In this document: in pieces, positions 20,126-29,971 of the stretch
Position numbering within the stretch: the first letter of the stretch is position 1
How the letters are laid out: each line of letters begins with the position of its first letter
From: Terracoccus sp. 273MFTsu3.1
GTDB lineage: Bacteria; Actinomycetota; Actinomycetes; Actinomycetales; Dermatophilaceae
Assembly (NCBI RefSeq): GCF_000383675.1
Contig: NZ_KB911826.1
Location: 1-64,000 of the forward strand
Length of the DNA: 64,000 bases
Reading direction: 5' to 3'
Translations under genes and position numbers: made by a program
Notes under the pieces: model-generated
Told to the model about the DNA's origin: nothing
What the model saw: the letters and a program-made list of their open reading frames with translations, nothing else
The model's database searches: none

Positions 20126-21421
20126 ATGTCCACGCTTCCTGCCCCTGAAGCGCCGTCCCCCGCCGCGGGACCGACGGTCGTCGTCCGCACGGTGCCCCTC
20201 GAGGCAGCGGACCCCCTGCTGGCCTACCTCCCGGCCGACCTCCCGCACGACGAGCTGCTCTCGTGGGTGCGCCGGGGCGAGGGCCTCGTCGGCTGGGGTT
20301 CGGCTCTGACGTTCGAGGCCCACGGCGCCGACCGCTTCCACGAGGCTGAGGCCTGGTGGCGAGAGATCAGTCGTCACGCGGTCGTGCGCGACGAGGTCGG
20401 CCGGCCGGGCACGGGTCTCGTGTGCTTCGGCTCCTTCCCCTTCGCCTCCGACTCCGCCGAGGCAGCCCGGCTCGTCGTGCCGTCGACCATCGTCGGCCGT
20501 CGTGACGGCCAGACCTGGCTCACGACGGTCTCCCTCGAGCCGCAGCTCACGCTGCTTGAGAAGCCCTCTGTCGCAAGCGATCCCGAGCCTCCTCGTGACG
20601 TCGCGTTCGCCGACGGCCAGGTGTCGCCCGCCGACTACGCCCATGCGGTCGCCGAGGCCGTGCAGCGCATCGGGGCGGGTGAGGTCGACAAGGTCGTCCT
20701 TGCCCGCGACCTCGTCGCGACGGCCTCGGGCCCCATCGACCCGCGGTGGCTGCTGCGTCGCCTCGCCGAGCGCTACGAGAACACGTGGGTCTTCTCGGTG
20801 GCGGGTCTCGTCGGGGCCACCCCCGAGCTGCTCGTGCGACGCGACCAGGGACTCATCACCTCGCGCGTCCTGGCCGGCACGATCCGCCGCACCGGCGACG
20901 ACGCCAAGGACCTCGCGCTCGCGGCCTCGCTGGCTCGCTCGTCGAAGGACCTCGAGGAGCACGAGTACGCCGTGCGCTCCGTCGCCGAGGCCCTCGCCCC
21001 GCACTGCTCGTCGATGAACGTGCCCGAGGCACCCTTCGTGCTGCACCTGCCCAACGTCATGCACCTCGCGACCGATGTCGCCGCCGTGAGCGCCGACGAG
21101 GCCTCTGCCCTGACGCTCGCCGCGTCGCTGCACCCGTCGGCCGCCGTCGGTGGGACCCCCACGGCACGCGCGGTCGAGCTGATCGGCGAGCTCGAGCACA
21201 TGGACCGGGGGCGCTACGCCGGCCCGGTGGGCTGGATGGACGCGAGCGGGGACGGCGCGTGGGGCATCGCCCTGCGCAGCGGCGCCATCGACCCGGGCAA
21301 CCCGTCGCAGATCACGCTGTATGCCGGGTGCGGCATCGTCGCGGGGTCCGACCCCGAGTCCGAGGTGGCCGAGTCCAACGCCAAGCTCATCCCGATGCGC
21401 GACGCGCTCGCGAGCGACTGA
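20126..21421 (+). CDS. menF: Isochorismate synthase
   Basis: A 431-residue chorismate-binding enzyme converting chorismate to isochorismate, the entry to menaquinone synthesis. The C-terminal catalytic domain shows [38 protein letters not shown] and the ending [21 protein letters not shown]. The ATG is at 20126. A TAGAGT hexamer at 20112-20117 ends 8 bases before it, so the message may be leaderless. menD follows 11 bases after the stop, a normal menFD pair. A salicylate-forming homologue is less likely because of the menD neighbour. Confidence 0.94.
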   Translation: MSTLPAPEAPSPAAGPTVVVRTVPLEAADPLLAYLPADLPHDELLSWVRRGEGLVGWGSALTFEAHGADRFHEAEAWWREISRHAVVRDEVGRPGTGLVCFGSFPFASDSAEAARLVVPSTIVGRRDGQTWLTTVSLEPQLTLLEKPSVASDPEPPRDVAFADGQVSPADYAHAVAEAVQRIGAGEVDKVVLARDLVATASGPIDPRWLLRRLAERYENTWVFSVAGLVGATPELLVRRDQGLITSRVLAGTIRRTGDDAKDLALAASLARSSKDLEEHEYAVRSVAEALAPHCSSMNVPEAPFVLHLPNVMHLATDVAAVSADEASALTLAASLHPSAAVGGTPTARAVELIGELEHMDRGRYAGPVGWMDASGDGAWGIALRSGAIDPGNPSQITLYAGCGIVAGSDPESEVAESNAKLIPMRDALASD

Positions 21422-21432
21422 CCGGGGCGACG

Positions 21433-23184
21433 GTGACCGGTCGTCGGAGTGCTCCGGAGGTCGCGCTGCACGTGCTCCAGCAGCTGTGGCTCGGCGGCGT
21501 GCGTGACGTCGTGCTCGCGCCGGGGTCGCGGTCGGCCCCCTTCGCCCTCGCCCTCGACGCGGCCGACCGGGCCGGCGACCTGCGGCTGCACGTGCGGATC
21601 GACGAGCGGTCCGCGGGCTTCCTCGCGCTGGGTCTCGCCACCGGGTCACGCCGACCGGTCGCCGTCGTCACGACGTCGGGCACGGCCGTCGGCAACCTGC
21701 TCCCGGCAGTGATGGAGGCGCACCACACGGGGCGTCGGCTGCTCGTCGTCAGTGCCGACCGGCCCGACCGCCTGCGGGGCACGGGCGCCAACCAGACGAC
21801 CGATCAGGCCGGCATCTTCGGCACCTTCGCGACGTGTCACGACCTGACGGCGGCCACCGCCGACGACGAGCGGGACGGCCTCGTGGCCGACGCCTGCGCA
21901 CGGCGCGGGCCGACCCAGCTCAACGTCCAGCTCGACGGCGACCTGCTGCCCCCGGACGCCGACCCCGACACGTGGTGGCAGCGCCCGGATGGGCCGGAAC
22001 CGCACGCCAACCCAGCCCCGGCGCAGACGGCGGACCGCAACGTCGACGCGTCGGTGTCCGTGCCGACCGACGGCGAGGTGCTGCCGCTCGGGCCGCGCAC
22101 GGTCGTCGTCGCCGGCGACGACGCCGGACCGGCAGCACGTCTGCTCGCCGAGGCCGCGGGCTGGCCCCTCGTCGCGGAGCCCACCTCGGGCGCGCGCATC
22201 GGACGGCAGGCCCTGCGCACCGGACGGCTGCTGCTCACGACCGACCTGCGCGGGGCCGTCGAGCGCGTCGTCGTGGTCGGCCACCCGACCCTGTCCCGCC
22301 CCGTCACGAGCCTCATCAGCGACCCGGCCCTCGAGGTCCTGTCCGTCCGAGGTCGTGACGGCGTGGCCACCGACCCGGGCCGGGTGGCGCGCGTGCTCGA
22401 CGTCGTGCCTCGGGTCGAGGCCGCCGACGACCAGGCCTGGTTCAACGCCTGGCACGTCGCCGACCAGCAGCTGGGCGGGCTCATCGACGCGGGACTCCTT
22501 GCGCCCGAGGCAGATCCGTCCCGGGCCATCGAGCACGGCGGACTGTCACCACTCGCCGTCGCGGCTGTCGTGGGGGCCGCCGTCGCCGCCGACACGACCC
22601 TCGTCGTCGGCTCGTCGAACCCCGTCCGCGACCTCGACGTCATGGCCACACCGTGGGCGCCGCTCGAGCACCGCTTCGTCGTCGGCAACCGTGGCCTCGC
22701 CGGCATCGACGGCATGGTCTCCACGGCCGTCGGCGTCGCCCTCGGTCGCCCGCGGGCCGCGCGCAGCATCGCCTACCTCGGCGACCTGACCTTCCTCCAC
22801 GACACGAACGGCCTGCTCACGGGCCGCGGTCAGCGGCGGCCCGACCTCACCTTCGTCGTCCTCAGCGACGACGGCGGAGCGATCTTCAGCACCCTCGAGC
22901 AGGGTGACAGCCGCTATGCGAGTGCCTTCGAGCGCGTCTTCGCGACCCCGCACGGCACCGACCTCGAGGCGCTGTGCGCGGCGCACCACACGGCATACGA
23001 ACGCGTCGAGGACCTCGGTCGGCTGGCCGAGGCGCTCACTGAGTCCCCTTCCGGCATCAGGGTCCTCGAGGTCCCCGTCTCGCGGGCAGACCGCCGGGCC
23101 GAGGCCGCCTGGCTGCGCGCGCTGGCCCAGCAGGTCGTGACCCACCGCGACGACCGCCGCTGGCCCCGGCGACACACCGAATAG
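21433..23184 (+). CDS. menD: SEPHCHC synthase (ThDP enzyme)
   Basis: A 583-residue thiamine-diphosphate enzyme that adds 2-oxoglutarate to isochorismate. N-terminal motifs DVVLAPGSRSAPFALAL and RIDERSAGFLALGLA are typical of MenD; the C-terminal domain has GNRGLAGIDGMVSTAVGVAL and LGDLTFLHDTNGLL for ThDP and metal. It begins with GTG at 21433-21435 (VTGRRSAPEVAL). The central domain is shortened relative to E. coli MenD and rich in Pro/Ala around residues 185-215. It is convergent with the BKACE gene. Confidence 0.96.
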   Translation: MTGRRSAPEVALHVLQQLWLGGVRDVVLAPGSRSAPFALALDAADRAGDLRLHVRIDERSAGFLALGLATGSRRPVAVVTTSGTAVGNLLPAVMEAHHTGRRLLVVSADRPDRLRGTGANQTTDQAGIFGTFATCHDLTAATADDERDGLVADACARRGPTQLNVQLDGDLLPPDADPDTWWQRPDGPEPHANPAPAQTADRNVDASVSVPTDGEVLPLGPRTVVVAGDDAGPAARLLAEAAGWPLVAEPTSGARIGRQALRTGRLLLTTDLRGAVERVVVVGHPTLSRPVTSLISDPALEVLSVRGRDGVATDPGRVARVLDVVPRVEAADDQAWFNAWHVADQQLGGLIDAGLLAPEADPSRAIEHGGLSPLAVAAVVGAAVAADTTLVVGSSNPVRDLDVMATPWAPLEHRFVVGNRGLAGIDGMVSTAVGVALGRPRAARSIAYLGDLTFLHDTNGLLTGRGQRRPDLTFVVLSDDGGAIFSTLEQGDSRYASAFERVFATPHGTDLEALCAAHHTAYERVEDLGRLAEALTESPSGIRVLEVPVSRADRRAEAAWLRALAQQVVTHRDDRRWPRRHTE

Positions 23185-23188
23185 GTCA

Positions 23189-23243
23189 CGACGCAACGGG
23201 ATCGGATCGCGGTGCGTCGCGACCTGCTCGGTGTGTTGCGTCG
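23189..23243. terminator. Possible bidirectional terminator between menD and the BKACE gene
   Basis: CGACGCAAC (23189-23197) and GTTGCGTCG (23235-23243) form a perfect 9-bp inverted repeat. The loop contains a second small palindrome, GTCGCGAC. It lies exactly in the 60-base gap between two convergent stops. No T-run is present, as is common in high-GC actinobacteria. Confidence 0.5.
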
Positions 23244-23244
23244 G

Positions 23245-24009
23245 CTAGCCCGGGGCGTCGGGGACCGGCCACTGGGACGGCGTGCCCGGCTGGGACCGCA
23301 CCGCCGCCGCGACGAGCTCGGCGCTGTCGCGCGCCTCCCGCCCGTCGGGCAGGTGGACGGTATCCTCGAGGCCGACGCGCACGTCGTAGCCCGCGGCCTG
23401 CGCCCAGCGCAGCACCCGCCAGGTCCAGCGCCCCTCACCGTGCACGAGGACCGGCACCGGCGACATGCCGAGTGCCGCGAGGATGCGCTCGGCCGCCCAC
23501 GGCCCGTCGGAGCCGGGGGTCACACCGGGGATGAGCTCGACGAGCACTCGCTCGACCTGCCACGGCCAGTTCGTCGCCACGAAGCGGCTGGTCGCCTGAG
23601 GCGTCCATATCCCCGCCTCGACGCCGGATCCGTTGTCCCGCAATGCTGTCGCGACGTCCACGGCGCCCTCCTCGTGCCAGTTGACGCTTGCGCAGTCCGG
23701 GCCGCCGAGGTCCGGCGACGGCCACTCCGAGACGTGGGCGAGCTTGCGGCGGGCACTGTCGACGATGCCGTCACGCGTCGAGACGCTGACGCGGAGCCCC
23801 GGCGTCGCAGCCCGGATCGCGCTGACCGCGTCGACGACGTGCCGCGTCTCGAGGGTCTCGCGGCCGGACTCGTCACGCGGGTGCACGTGCACCATGAAGG
23901 CTCCCGCCGCCACGGCGTCGGCCGCGGCCCGTGCGAGCTCGTCGGGCGTCTGCGGAACCGTGCGGTGCTGGCCTCGGGTGCGGTCGCCGTTCAGGCAGGC
24001 CTGGATCAT
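23245..24009 (-). CDS. BKACE / 3-keto-5-aminohexanoate cleavage family protein
   Basis: A 254-residue TIM-barrel protein of the beta-keto acid cleavage enzyme family (formerly DUF849). These zinc enzymes condense a beta-keto acid with acetyl-CoA to give acetoacetate and a new CoA ester. The metal motif HVHPRD (His41, His43) is intact, with SVNWHEEGA and VRVGLEDT further on. ATG 24009 overlaps the menC stop as ATGA, so it is probably translated together with menC. Substrate is unknown; nothing in menaquinone synthesis requires this reaction, which makes the coupling worth note. It is slightly shorter than many members. Confidence 0.85.
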   Translation of the reverse strand: MIQACLNGDRTRGQHRTVPQTPDELARAAADAVAAGAFMVHVHPRDESGRETLETRHVVDAVSAIRAATPGLRVSVSTRDGIVDSARRKLAHVSEWPSPDLGGPDCASVNWHEEGAVDVATALRDNGSGVEAGIWTPQATSRFVATNWPWQVERVLVELIPGVTPGSDGPWAAERILAALGMSPVPVLVHGEGRWTWRVLRWAQAAGYDVRVGLEDTVHLPDGREARDSAELVAAAVRSQPGTPSQWPVPDAPG

Positions 24010-25010
24010 CCGGCACTCCCCTCGGCGAGCACGGCGTGGCAGCGCACGAGCCGGTCGCGCCACCACCTCTGCCGGTCCGGCGGAGCCGTGAGGTCCGCGA
24101 GCGCCTCGGAGTCGGCGGTCGCGCGTCCGAGCCTCAGGAGACCGCCGGACGGACGCCACGGGTCCGCCGAGACGTCGCGCTCGAAGAGACCCACCGTGCC
24201 GAGGCCGCACGCATGCTCGAGCGACGGCAGGGCCGCGGCGAGGGCCACCCCAGCAGCGATGCCGACGCTCGTGTCGAGCGCCGACGACACGACGGCGGGC
24301 AGGCCGCACGCCTCCACGACCCCGAGCGCCGACCCGACGCCACCGAGGGGCGCGACCTTGACGACGACGAGGTCCGCGGCGCCGAGCCGGGCCACACGGA
24401 TCGGGTCCTCGGCCTTGCGGATCGACTCGTCGGCCGCGATGAGCACGTCGATCCCGTTGCGTGCCAGAGCAGTTCGCAGCTCGACGAGCTCCTCGACGCT
24501 GGCACAGGGCTGCTCGGCGTACTCGAGGTCGTATGCCGTGAGCCGCCGCAGCGCCTCCGTGGCGGTCGCGACGTCCCACCCACCGTTGGCGTCGACCCGG
24601 ATGCGCGCCGACGGACCCATCACGGACCGGACCGACGCGATCCGGTCGATGTCGTCGTCGAGCGTCTGGCCGCGCTCGGCGACCTTGACCTTCGCCGTCG
24701 TGCACCCGTCGAAGCGCGCGAGGACCTCCGGCACCCGGTCGGGACCGACGGCCGGCACGGTCGCGTTGACGGCCACGGCGTCGCGCACCGGCGCGGGCCA
24801 CTCGGCATACGCCGCCTCGAGGGCCGCGGACAGCCAGCGCGCGGACTCGCGATCGTCGTACTCGACGAACGGGCTGAACTCACCCCAGCCCGAAGGGCCC
24901 TCGAGGAGCAGGGCCTCGCGCGCGTCGACACCGCGGAATCGCACTCGCATCGGCAGGGCGACGACGTGGGCCCGGGCGAGGAGCTCGTCGACAGGAGGCG
25001 GCGTCGTCAT
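24006..25010 (-). CDS. menC: o-Succinylbenzoate synthase
   Basis: A 334-residue enolase-superfamily enzyme dehydrating SHCHC to o-succinylbenzoate. The catalytic lysine motif KVK (107-109), metal ligands Asp140 (RVDANGGW), Glu166 (AEQPC) and Asp194 (AADESI), and second lysine Lys218 (VVVKVAPLGG) are all visible. Start ATG 25010 (MTTPPPVDELL); the open frame before it is not protein-like. It heads a two-gene unit with the BKACE gene and is convergent with menD. Confidence 0.94.
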   Translation of the reverse strand: MTTPPPVDELLARAHVVALPMRVRFRGVDAREALLLEGPSGWGEFSPFVEYDDRESARWLSAALEAAYAEWPAPVRDAVAVNATVPAVGPDRVPEVLARFDGCTTAKVKVAERGQTLDDDIDRIASVRSVMGPSARIRVDANGGWDVATATEALRRLTAYDLEYAEQPCASVEELVELRTALARNGIDVLIAADESIRKAEDPIRVARLGAADLVVVKVAPLGGVGSALGVVEACGLPAVVSSALDTSVGIAAGVALAAALPSLEHACGLGTVGLFERDVSADPWRPSGGLLRLGRATADSEALADLTAPPDRQRWWRDRLVRCHAVLAEGSAG

Positions 25011-25171
25011 GCCTCCATCATCACCGACGACGGTCTCCGGACAGGACGGGTGCTCCCGGGGGTGGCGATTGCCCTGCGAGTGGACGGATGACACGGCATA
25101 CCCGGGACTTCGTGCACTCACGGGGCAGTCGGCCACGGAAGGCCAGTCGTGGCCCGGGACGCGAGGACGGG

Positions 25172-25420
25172 CTAGCGAACCGGGAAGGCCTCGTGCCGGT
25201 CCTGCGTCGGGTCCGGCTGTCCGACCGCCGCGTCGGCCGACGACGTGTCCTCGCGACTGCGGCGGGCACGGTGGCCGCCGCGGCAGACGTGGCTGCGTCC
25301 GGCGGCGTGCGGGAGCACCCAGAAGAGCCCGAAGAGCCACCAGAAGCCGTGGCCCGACGACCCGAGCGCGACGGCGATGAGCACGGCTCCGGCGATGATG
25401 AGGTTGCGTGGCGAGAACAC
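25172..25420 (-). CDS. Small membrane protein of unknown function
   Basis: An 82-residue frame starting with GTG at 25420-25418. An N-terminal hydrophobic stretch (NLIIAGAVLIAVALGSS) is followed by an aromatic segment (FWWLFGLFWVLP), giving one or two membrane passes, then a basic tail with His, Cys and Arg. I do not recognise a family. It fills the gap upstream of menC on the same strand, with about 160 bases between. Membrane pattern and third-position GC make it plausible, but short length leaves doubt. Confidence 0.5.
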   Translation of the reverse strand: MFSPRNLIIAGAVLIAVALGSSGHGFWWLFGLFWVLPHAAGRSHVCRGGHRARRSREDTSSADAAVGQPDPTQDRHEAFPVR

Positions 25421-25502
25421 GTCGGTCTCCTCCGTCCGCGGGACCGGTCGGCCCCGTACTCCCTCGACCGTAGGCGCGGGACGCCCGGCGGACCCGGCCC
25501 CT

Positions 25503-25525
25503 CTGTCAGCGACTCCCCCTGACAG
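25503..25525. terminator. Hairpin downstream of the NUDIX gene
   Basis: CTGTCAG (25503-25509) and CTGACAG (25519-25525) form a perfect 7-bp stem with a 9-base loop. It lies just beyond the repeat block that ends the NUDIX gene and before the small membrane gene on the same strand. No T-run follows. Confidence 0.4.
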
Positions 25526-25542
25526 ATGTCACGTCCACCGAA

Positions 25543-25608
25543 TGGGGCGGAGCGCTCACTCGAGTGGGACGGGGCGCTCACTCGAGTGGGGCGGGGCGCT
25601 CACTCGAG
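25543..25608. repeat. 22-bp-phased intergenic repeat block B
   Basis: Three perfect-length 22-bp tandem units begin at 25543, 25565 and 25587, each ending in GCGCTCACTCGAG. Only two positions differ among them. The NUDIX coding frame runs into the block, so its stop codon (25578-25580) lies inside the second unit. Confidence 0.9.
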
Positions 25609-26096
25609 TGGGCGAGGGGGCCGAGGACGACGTCGCGCGGGTCGTCGACGGCCACGGCGATGCGGTCGCGGAAGACCTGGCCCATCTGCGGCAGGGCGTC
25701 GAGGCTGAAGAACCGCGCCTCGGTCGACTCGTCGTCACCGGGTCGCGGCTCGCCCGAGACCCAGCGGCACCGGAAGGTGTGGTCGAGGTACTGCCCGAGG
25801 TCGCCGTTGTCGTGCGTCACGACGCCGCTCGCCGAGACCCAGACGAGCCGCTCGACCTCGGCGACGACGCACGCCTCCTCCTCGACCTCCCGGACGGCGG
25901 TGACGTGCGGGTCCTCGCCCGGGTCGACGATGCCGGTGACGGGCGTCCACGCGCCGTTGTCCGAGCGCTTGACGAGCAGCACCTCGTCGGCGCCGTCCGC
26001 GACCTCGCGCAGCACGACGGCCGTGACCCCGGGCATCCAGAGCAGCTCCCGGCCGACCATGGTGCGCAGGTGGGAGACGTACGGAGGGATGGGCAT
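25578..26096 (-). CDS. NUDIX hydrolase
   Basis: A 172-residue NUDIX-fold protein that would hydrolyse a nucleoside diphosphate linked to another group; the substrate cannot be read. The Nudix box is GIVDPGEDPHVTAVREVEEEACV, with both catalytic glutamates of REVEEE present. The ATG at 26096 (MPIPPYVSHLRTM) lies only 35 bases from divergent menB. The last ten residues (HSSERPAPLE) and the stop are encoded by the 22-bp repeat units, so the C-terminus is repeat-derived. Confidence 0.88.
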   Translation of the reverse strand: MPIPPYVSHLRTMVGRELLWMPGVTAVVLREVADGADEVLLVKRSDNGAWTPVTGIVDPGEDPHVTAVREVEEEACVVAEVERLVWVSASGVVTHDNGDLGQYLDHTFRCRWVSGEPRPGDDESTEARFFSLDALPQMGQVFRDRIAVAVDDPRDVVLGPLAHSSERPAPLE

Positions 26097-26131
26097 ACGG
26101 CCGACCCTAACCCCGCCGATAGGGTCGGTCC

Positions 26132-27103
<972 letters not shown>

Positions 27104-27107
27104 CGCC

Positions 27108-28088
27108 TCAGAGCCCGTCGAGCAGGGCGACGGTGGCGGCCACGATCTGAGGCTGCGCCTCGGCCCGGCTGACCGTCGGGGTGCCGTCCCCGGGCTGGTC
27201 GCCGTAGTCGCCGAAGTAGGAGTGCACGGCCCCCGCGACGGCGGTGTATGCCGTGTCGCCGGGCAGGAGCGGCCGGCTGGCCGCGATGTCGGCGGGCGTC
27301 GTGAAACCGTCGCTGGTGCCGCTCACCGAGGCCACGGTGAGGTCGGTACGGTCGGCCAGGGAGTCGACCGGATAGGACGCCCAGAGCACGAGTCCCCGGA
27401 CGACGCCGGGGTGGTCGTGGGCGAAGCCGGCCGCGACGACGCCGCCGAGACTGTGCCCGGCGATCGTCCACGAGGTCACCTCGGGATGACGGTCGATGAA
27501 GGCGTGCGGCGCCGTCGTCGCGAGGAAGCCGATGCCGAACGGCTGCTTGACGACGAAGACGATGACCCCCTGCCGGCTCACCTCGGAGAGCATGGGCACG
27601 TAGGCGCGCGGGTCGACGCGGGCGCCGGGCTGGAAGATCAGGCCGCGAGTCGGAGTGCCGCTCGTGGGCGCGATGACGATGTGGGCCGGCGCGTCCATGA
27701 CGCGCACGTCGGCGCTGCCGGACATCGCGGCCACGGCCTCCGGGGTCGCCCCGAAGGGCCGGAGCCAGACGAGCGCCCCGAGCACGACGACCGTGACGAG
27801 GACCCCGGCCACCCGGCCGAGGGCACGAAGCACCGGTCGCGCCTTGCGAGGTCGTGGGTTCGGCGCCGAGCGGTCCCGCACGAGGAGCACGACGCCGATG
27901 AGGCCGCTCGCCGCGAGCGCGATGACCTGGGCCGGGTTGCCGGCCAGCAGGACGGAGTGGTCGAGCAGGAAGAGCACGAGCGGCACGACGAGCCAGAGGA
28001 TCCCGAGCACGACGGTGAAACGCGCGCGAGGGCGCCGTCGGCCCCCGGCCCCGGTCCCCGCCAGTCCCTCGTCCGGCACGGTCGTCAC
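27108..28088 (-). CDS. Membrane-anchored alpha/beta hydrolase
   Basis: A 326-residue protein. Residues 25-115 hold three hydrophobic segments (VVLGILWLVVPLVLFLLDHS; VIALAASGLIGVVLLV; VAGVLVTVVVLGALVWLRPFG), followed by an alpha/beta hydrolase domain with nucleophile elbow GHSLGG and a late His in AGAVHSYFGDYG, where the catalytic His is expected. The domain probably faces outside. GTG 28088 is the start, with another GTG three codons on. The window has no menH or menI, but the membrane anchors make this a poor candidate for either. Substrate unknown. Confidence 0.8.
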   Translation of the reverse strand: MTTVPDEGLAGTGAGGRRRPRARFTVVLGILWLVVPLVLFLLDHSVLLAGNPAQVIALAASGLIGVVLLVRDRSAPNPRPRKARPVLRALGRVAGVLVTVVVLGALVWLRPFGATPEAVAAMSGSADVRVMDAPAHIVIAPTSGTPTRGLIFQPGARVDPRAYVPMLSEVSRQGVIVFVVKQPFGIGFLATTAPHAFIDRHPEVTSWTIAGHSLGGVVAAGFAHDHPGVVRGLVLWASYPVDSLADRTDLTVASVSGTSDGFTTPADIAASRPLLPGDTAYTAVAGAVHSYFGDYGDQPGDGTPTVSRAEAQPQIVAATVALLDGL

Positions 28089-28219
28089 GACCTGAGGGTA
28101 ACCACGTGGGAGGGCGCAGCGGCGGCGTGGACGCCGGCGTTCCGGAGGAAGGACGCCCCGGTCACGGCGAAGCCGGTGTCGGTCGCCCACCGGGCAGCGG
28201 GACAGGGCAGGATGTTGGA

Positions 28220-29971
28220 GTGGAACCGAGTGACGACCGCCGCGCCAGCCCGGGCCGTCGTGCGCCCGGTGCCGCGCCCGGTGCCGCGCCCGGTGCCGCG
28301 CCCAGTCCCGCGCCCGGTCCCGCGCCCGGTCCCGCGACCGGTGCTGCGCCACGCCATCGCGGCGCGGCACGCGCCCCGCACGGGACCGGAGGGTCGGCCG
28401 CTCCCCCTCCCGCACCCGAGACCCCGGACGTGCCCGAGGGGGGCCGGCCCGCGGACTTCCGCCAGCCACCGCGCACGACCGCGGCCAACGCGACCCGCGC
28501 CGTCGGGCGCGGGCTCGGGCGGGCGGCCACCGGCACCGCCCGCCTGACCGCGCGCTCGGGCCGCTTCGCCGCCGCGAAGGCGCACGCGTACACCCACTCC
28601 GGCGGGGCCGGCGAGAGCGGTCTGGCCCGGATGACCGAGCTGCACGCGAGCCACACCGCAGGCGACACGATCATGACCCTGGCCCTGGCGGGCACCCTCT
28701 TCTTCAACCCGCAGACCGCCCAGGCCCGTGGCGACGTCGCGACGTTCCTGCTGCTGACGATGGTGCCGTTCGTCCTCGTCGCGCCGCTCATCGGACCGCT
28801 CCTCGACCGCTTCTCCCACGGCCGGCGCTGGGCCATCGGCACGACGCTCGCCGTCCGGGCCTTCCTCTGCTGGGTGCTCGCCGAGGCCATCACCCACGAC
28901 AGCAGCTGGCTCTTCCCCGCCGCGCTCGGGTGCCTCGTCGCCTCCCGGGCCTACACCATCACGCGCGCGGCAGCGGTCCCACGGCTGCTGCCACCGGGCA
29001 CGACCCTCGTCAAGGCCAACTCGCGGGTCTCGATGGCCGGAGTCGTCGGTGCGGTCGTCGGCGGCGTCCTGGGCGGGGTGGCGATGCTCGCCGGACCCTC
29101 CTGGGCCCTTCGCGTCGGCTTCGTCATCTTCGTCGTCGCCACCGTCCAGGCGATCCGCCTGCCGGCGCGCGTCGACAGCTCGCTCGGCGAGGTCTCCATC
29201 GAGGACACGACCCCGATCCCGGTGCGAGGCGCCCACGACGACGCGAGCGCACCCGGGGCCGGCTCGCTCCGCGGCACCCGGCGCGGCTGGGGCGACGACC
29301 CGGCCCGGCGGCATACGCCCTCGGAGGGCGAGGCGCTCACGGTCGACTCGCTGGGCCCGCTCGGGCGCTTCCGCCGACGCAAGCAGGCGATCCCGTGGCC
29401 CGTCATGCACGCCATGTGGTCGACGGGTGGCACCCGGGTGCTCACCGGCTTCCTCATCCTCTTCATGGCGTTCCTCGCCAAGGAGCACCCCATCGACGGC
29501 ATCCGCGGCGAGCTCGTCCTCGCCTTCATCGCGGTGGCCATCGGCGTCGGCAACGGCATGGGCAGCGTCGTCGGCAACGTCGTGCGCGACCAGCGGCCCG
29601 AGCGGATCGCCATGGTGTCGGTGCTCGCCGCGACCGTCTGCTGCGTCGCGACGGGCATCTGGTACGGCGTGTGGACGCTCGTCGTGCTCGGCTTCGTCCA
29701 GGGCATGTCGGCGCAGCTGTCCAAGCTCGGCTTCGACGCGCTCGTGCAGCGCGAGGTCCCCGAGAACGTCCGCACGTCGGTCTTCGCGTGGTCCGAGACG
29801 ATGCTCCAGGTGCTGTGGGTCGTCGGCGGCACCCTCGGAATCGTGCTCCCGCTCAACCCCTACGTCGGCTTCCCCGTCTGCGCGGTCGCGCTCGTCTGGA
29901 CCGTCGCCATGGCCGCACGCCAGCGCCGGCGCGCCGCCCCCACCGCACCCCCGAGAGCGAGACGTGCCTGA
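28220..29971 (+). CDS. MFS-type membrane transporter
   Basis: A major-facilitator-like protein of 583 residues if translation begins at GTG 28220 (VEPSDDRRASPGRR). The first 150 residues are disordered and include an Ala-Pro-Gly repeat coded by seven 12-bp units. Twelve or so membrane segments follow from TIMTLALAGTLFFNP, with a charged central loop of about 80 residues (DTTPIPVRGAHDD to RRRKQAIPWP). I see no substrate signature. The stop overlaps the menE start as TGATG, so menE is probably translated with it. Start position is uncertain because the frame stays open to 28106. Confidence 0.8.
   Translation: MEPSDDRRASPGRRAPGAAPGAAPGAAPSPAPGPAPGPATGAAPRHRGAARAPHGTGGSAAPPPAPETPDVPEGGRPADFRQPPRTTAANATRAVGRGLGRAATGTARLTARSGRFAAAKAHAYTHSGGAGESGLARMTELHASHTAGDTIMTLALAGTLFFNPQTAQARGDVATFLLLTMVPFVLVAPLIGPLLDRFSHGRRWAIGTTLAVRAFLCWVLAEAITHDSSWLFPAALGCLVASRAYTITRAAAVPRLLPPGTTLVKANSRVSMAGVVGAVVGGVLGGVAMLAGPSWALRVGFVIFVVATVQAIRLPARVDSSLGEVSIEDTTPIPVRGAHDDASAPGAGSLRGTRRGWGDDPARRHTPSEGEALTVDSLGPLGRFRRRKQAIPWPVMHAMWSTGGTRVLTGFLILFMAFLAKEHPIDGIRGELVLAFIAVAIGVGNGMGSVVGNVVRDQRPERIAMVSVLAATVCCVATGIWYGVWTLVVLGFVQGMSAQLSKLGFDALVQREVPENVRTSVFAWSETMLQVLWVVGGTLGIVLPLNPYVGFPVCAVALVWTVAMAARQRRRAAPTAPPRARRA
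28262..28345 (+). repeat. 12-bp tandem repeat inside the MFS gene
   Basis: Seven consecutive 12-base units related to GCGCCCGGTGCC, the first three identical and the rest with one to three changes. They encode Ala-Pro-Gly-Ala repeats in the N-terminal disordered part of the transporter. Copy number is likely to vary between strains. Confidence 0.85.

Noticed and set aside
27108-28088. Membrane hydrolase as MenH
   Set aside because: Three N-terminal membrane segments and overall layout do not fit the small soluble MenH; only the GHSLGG elbow is shared.
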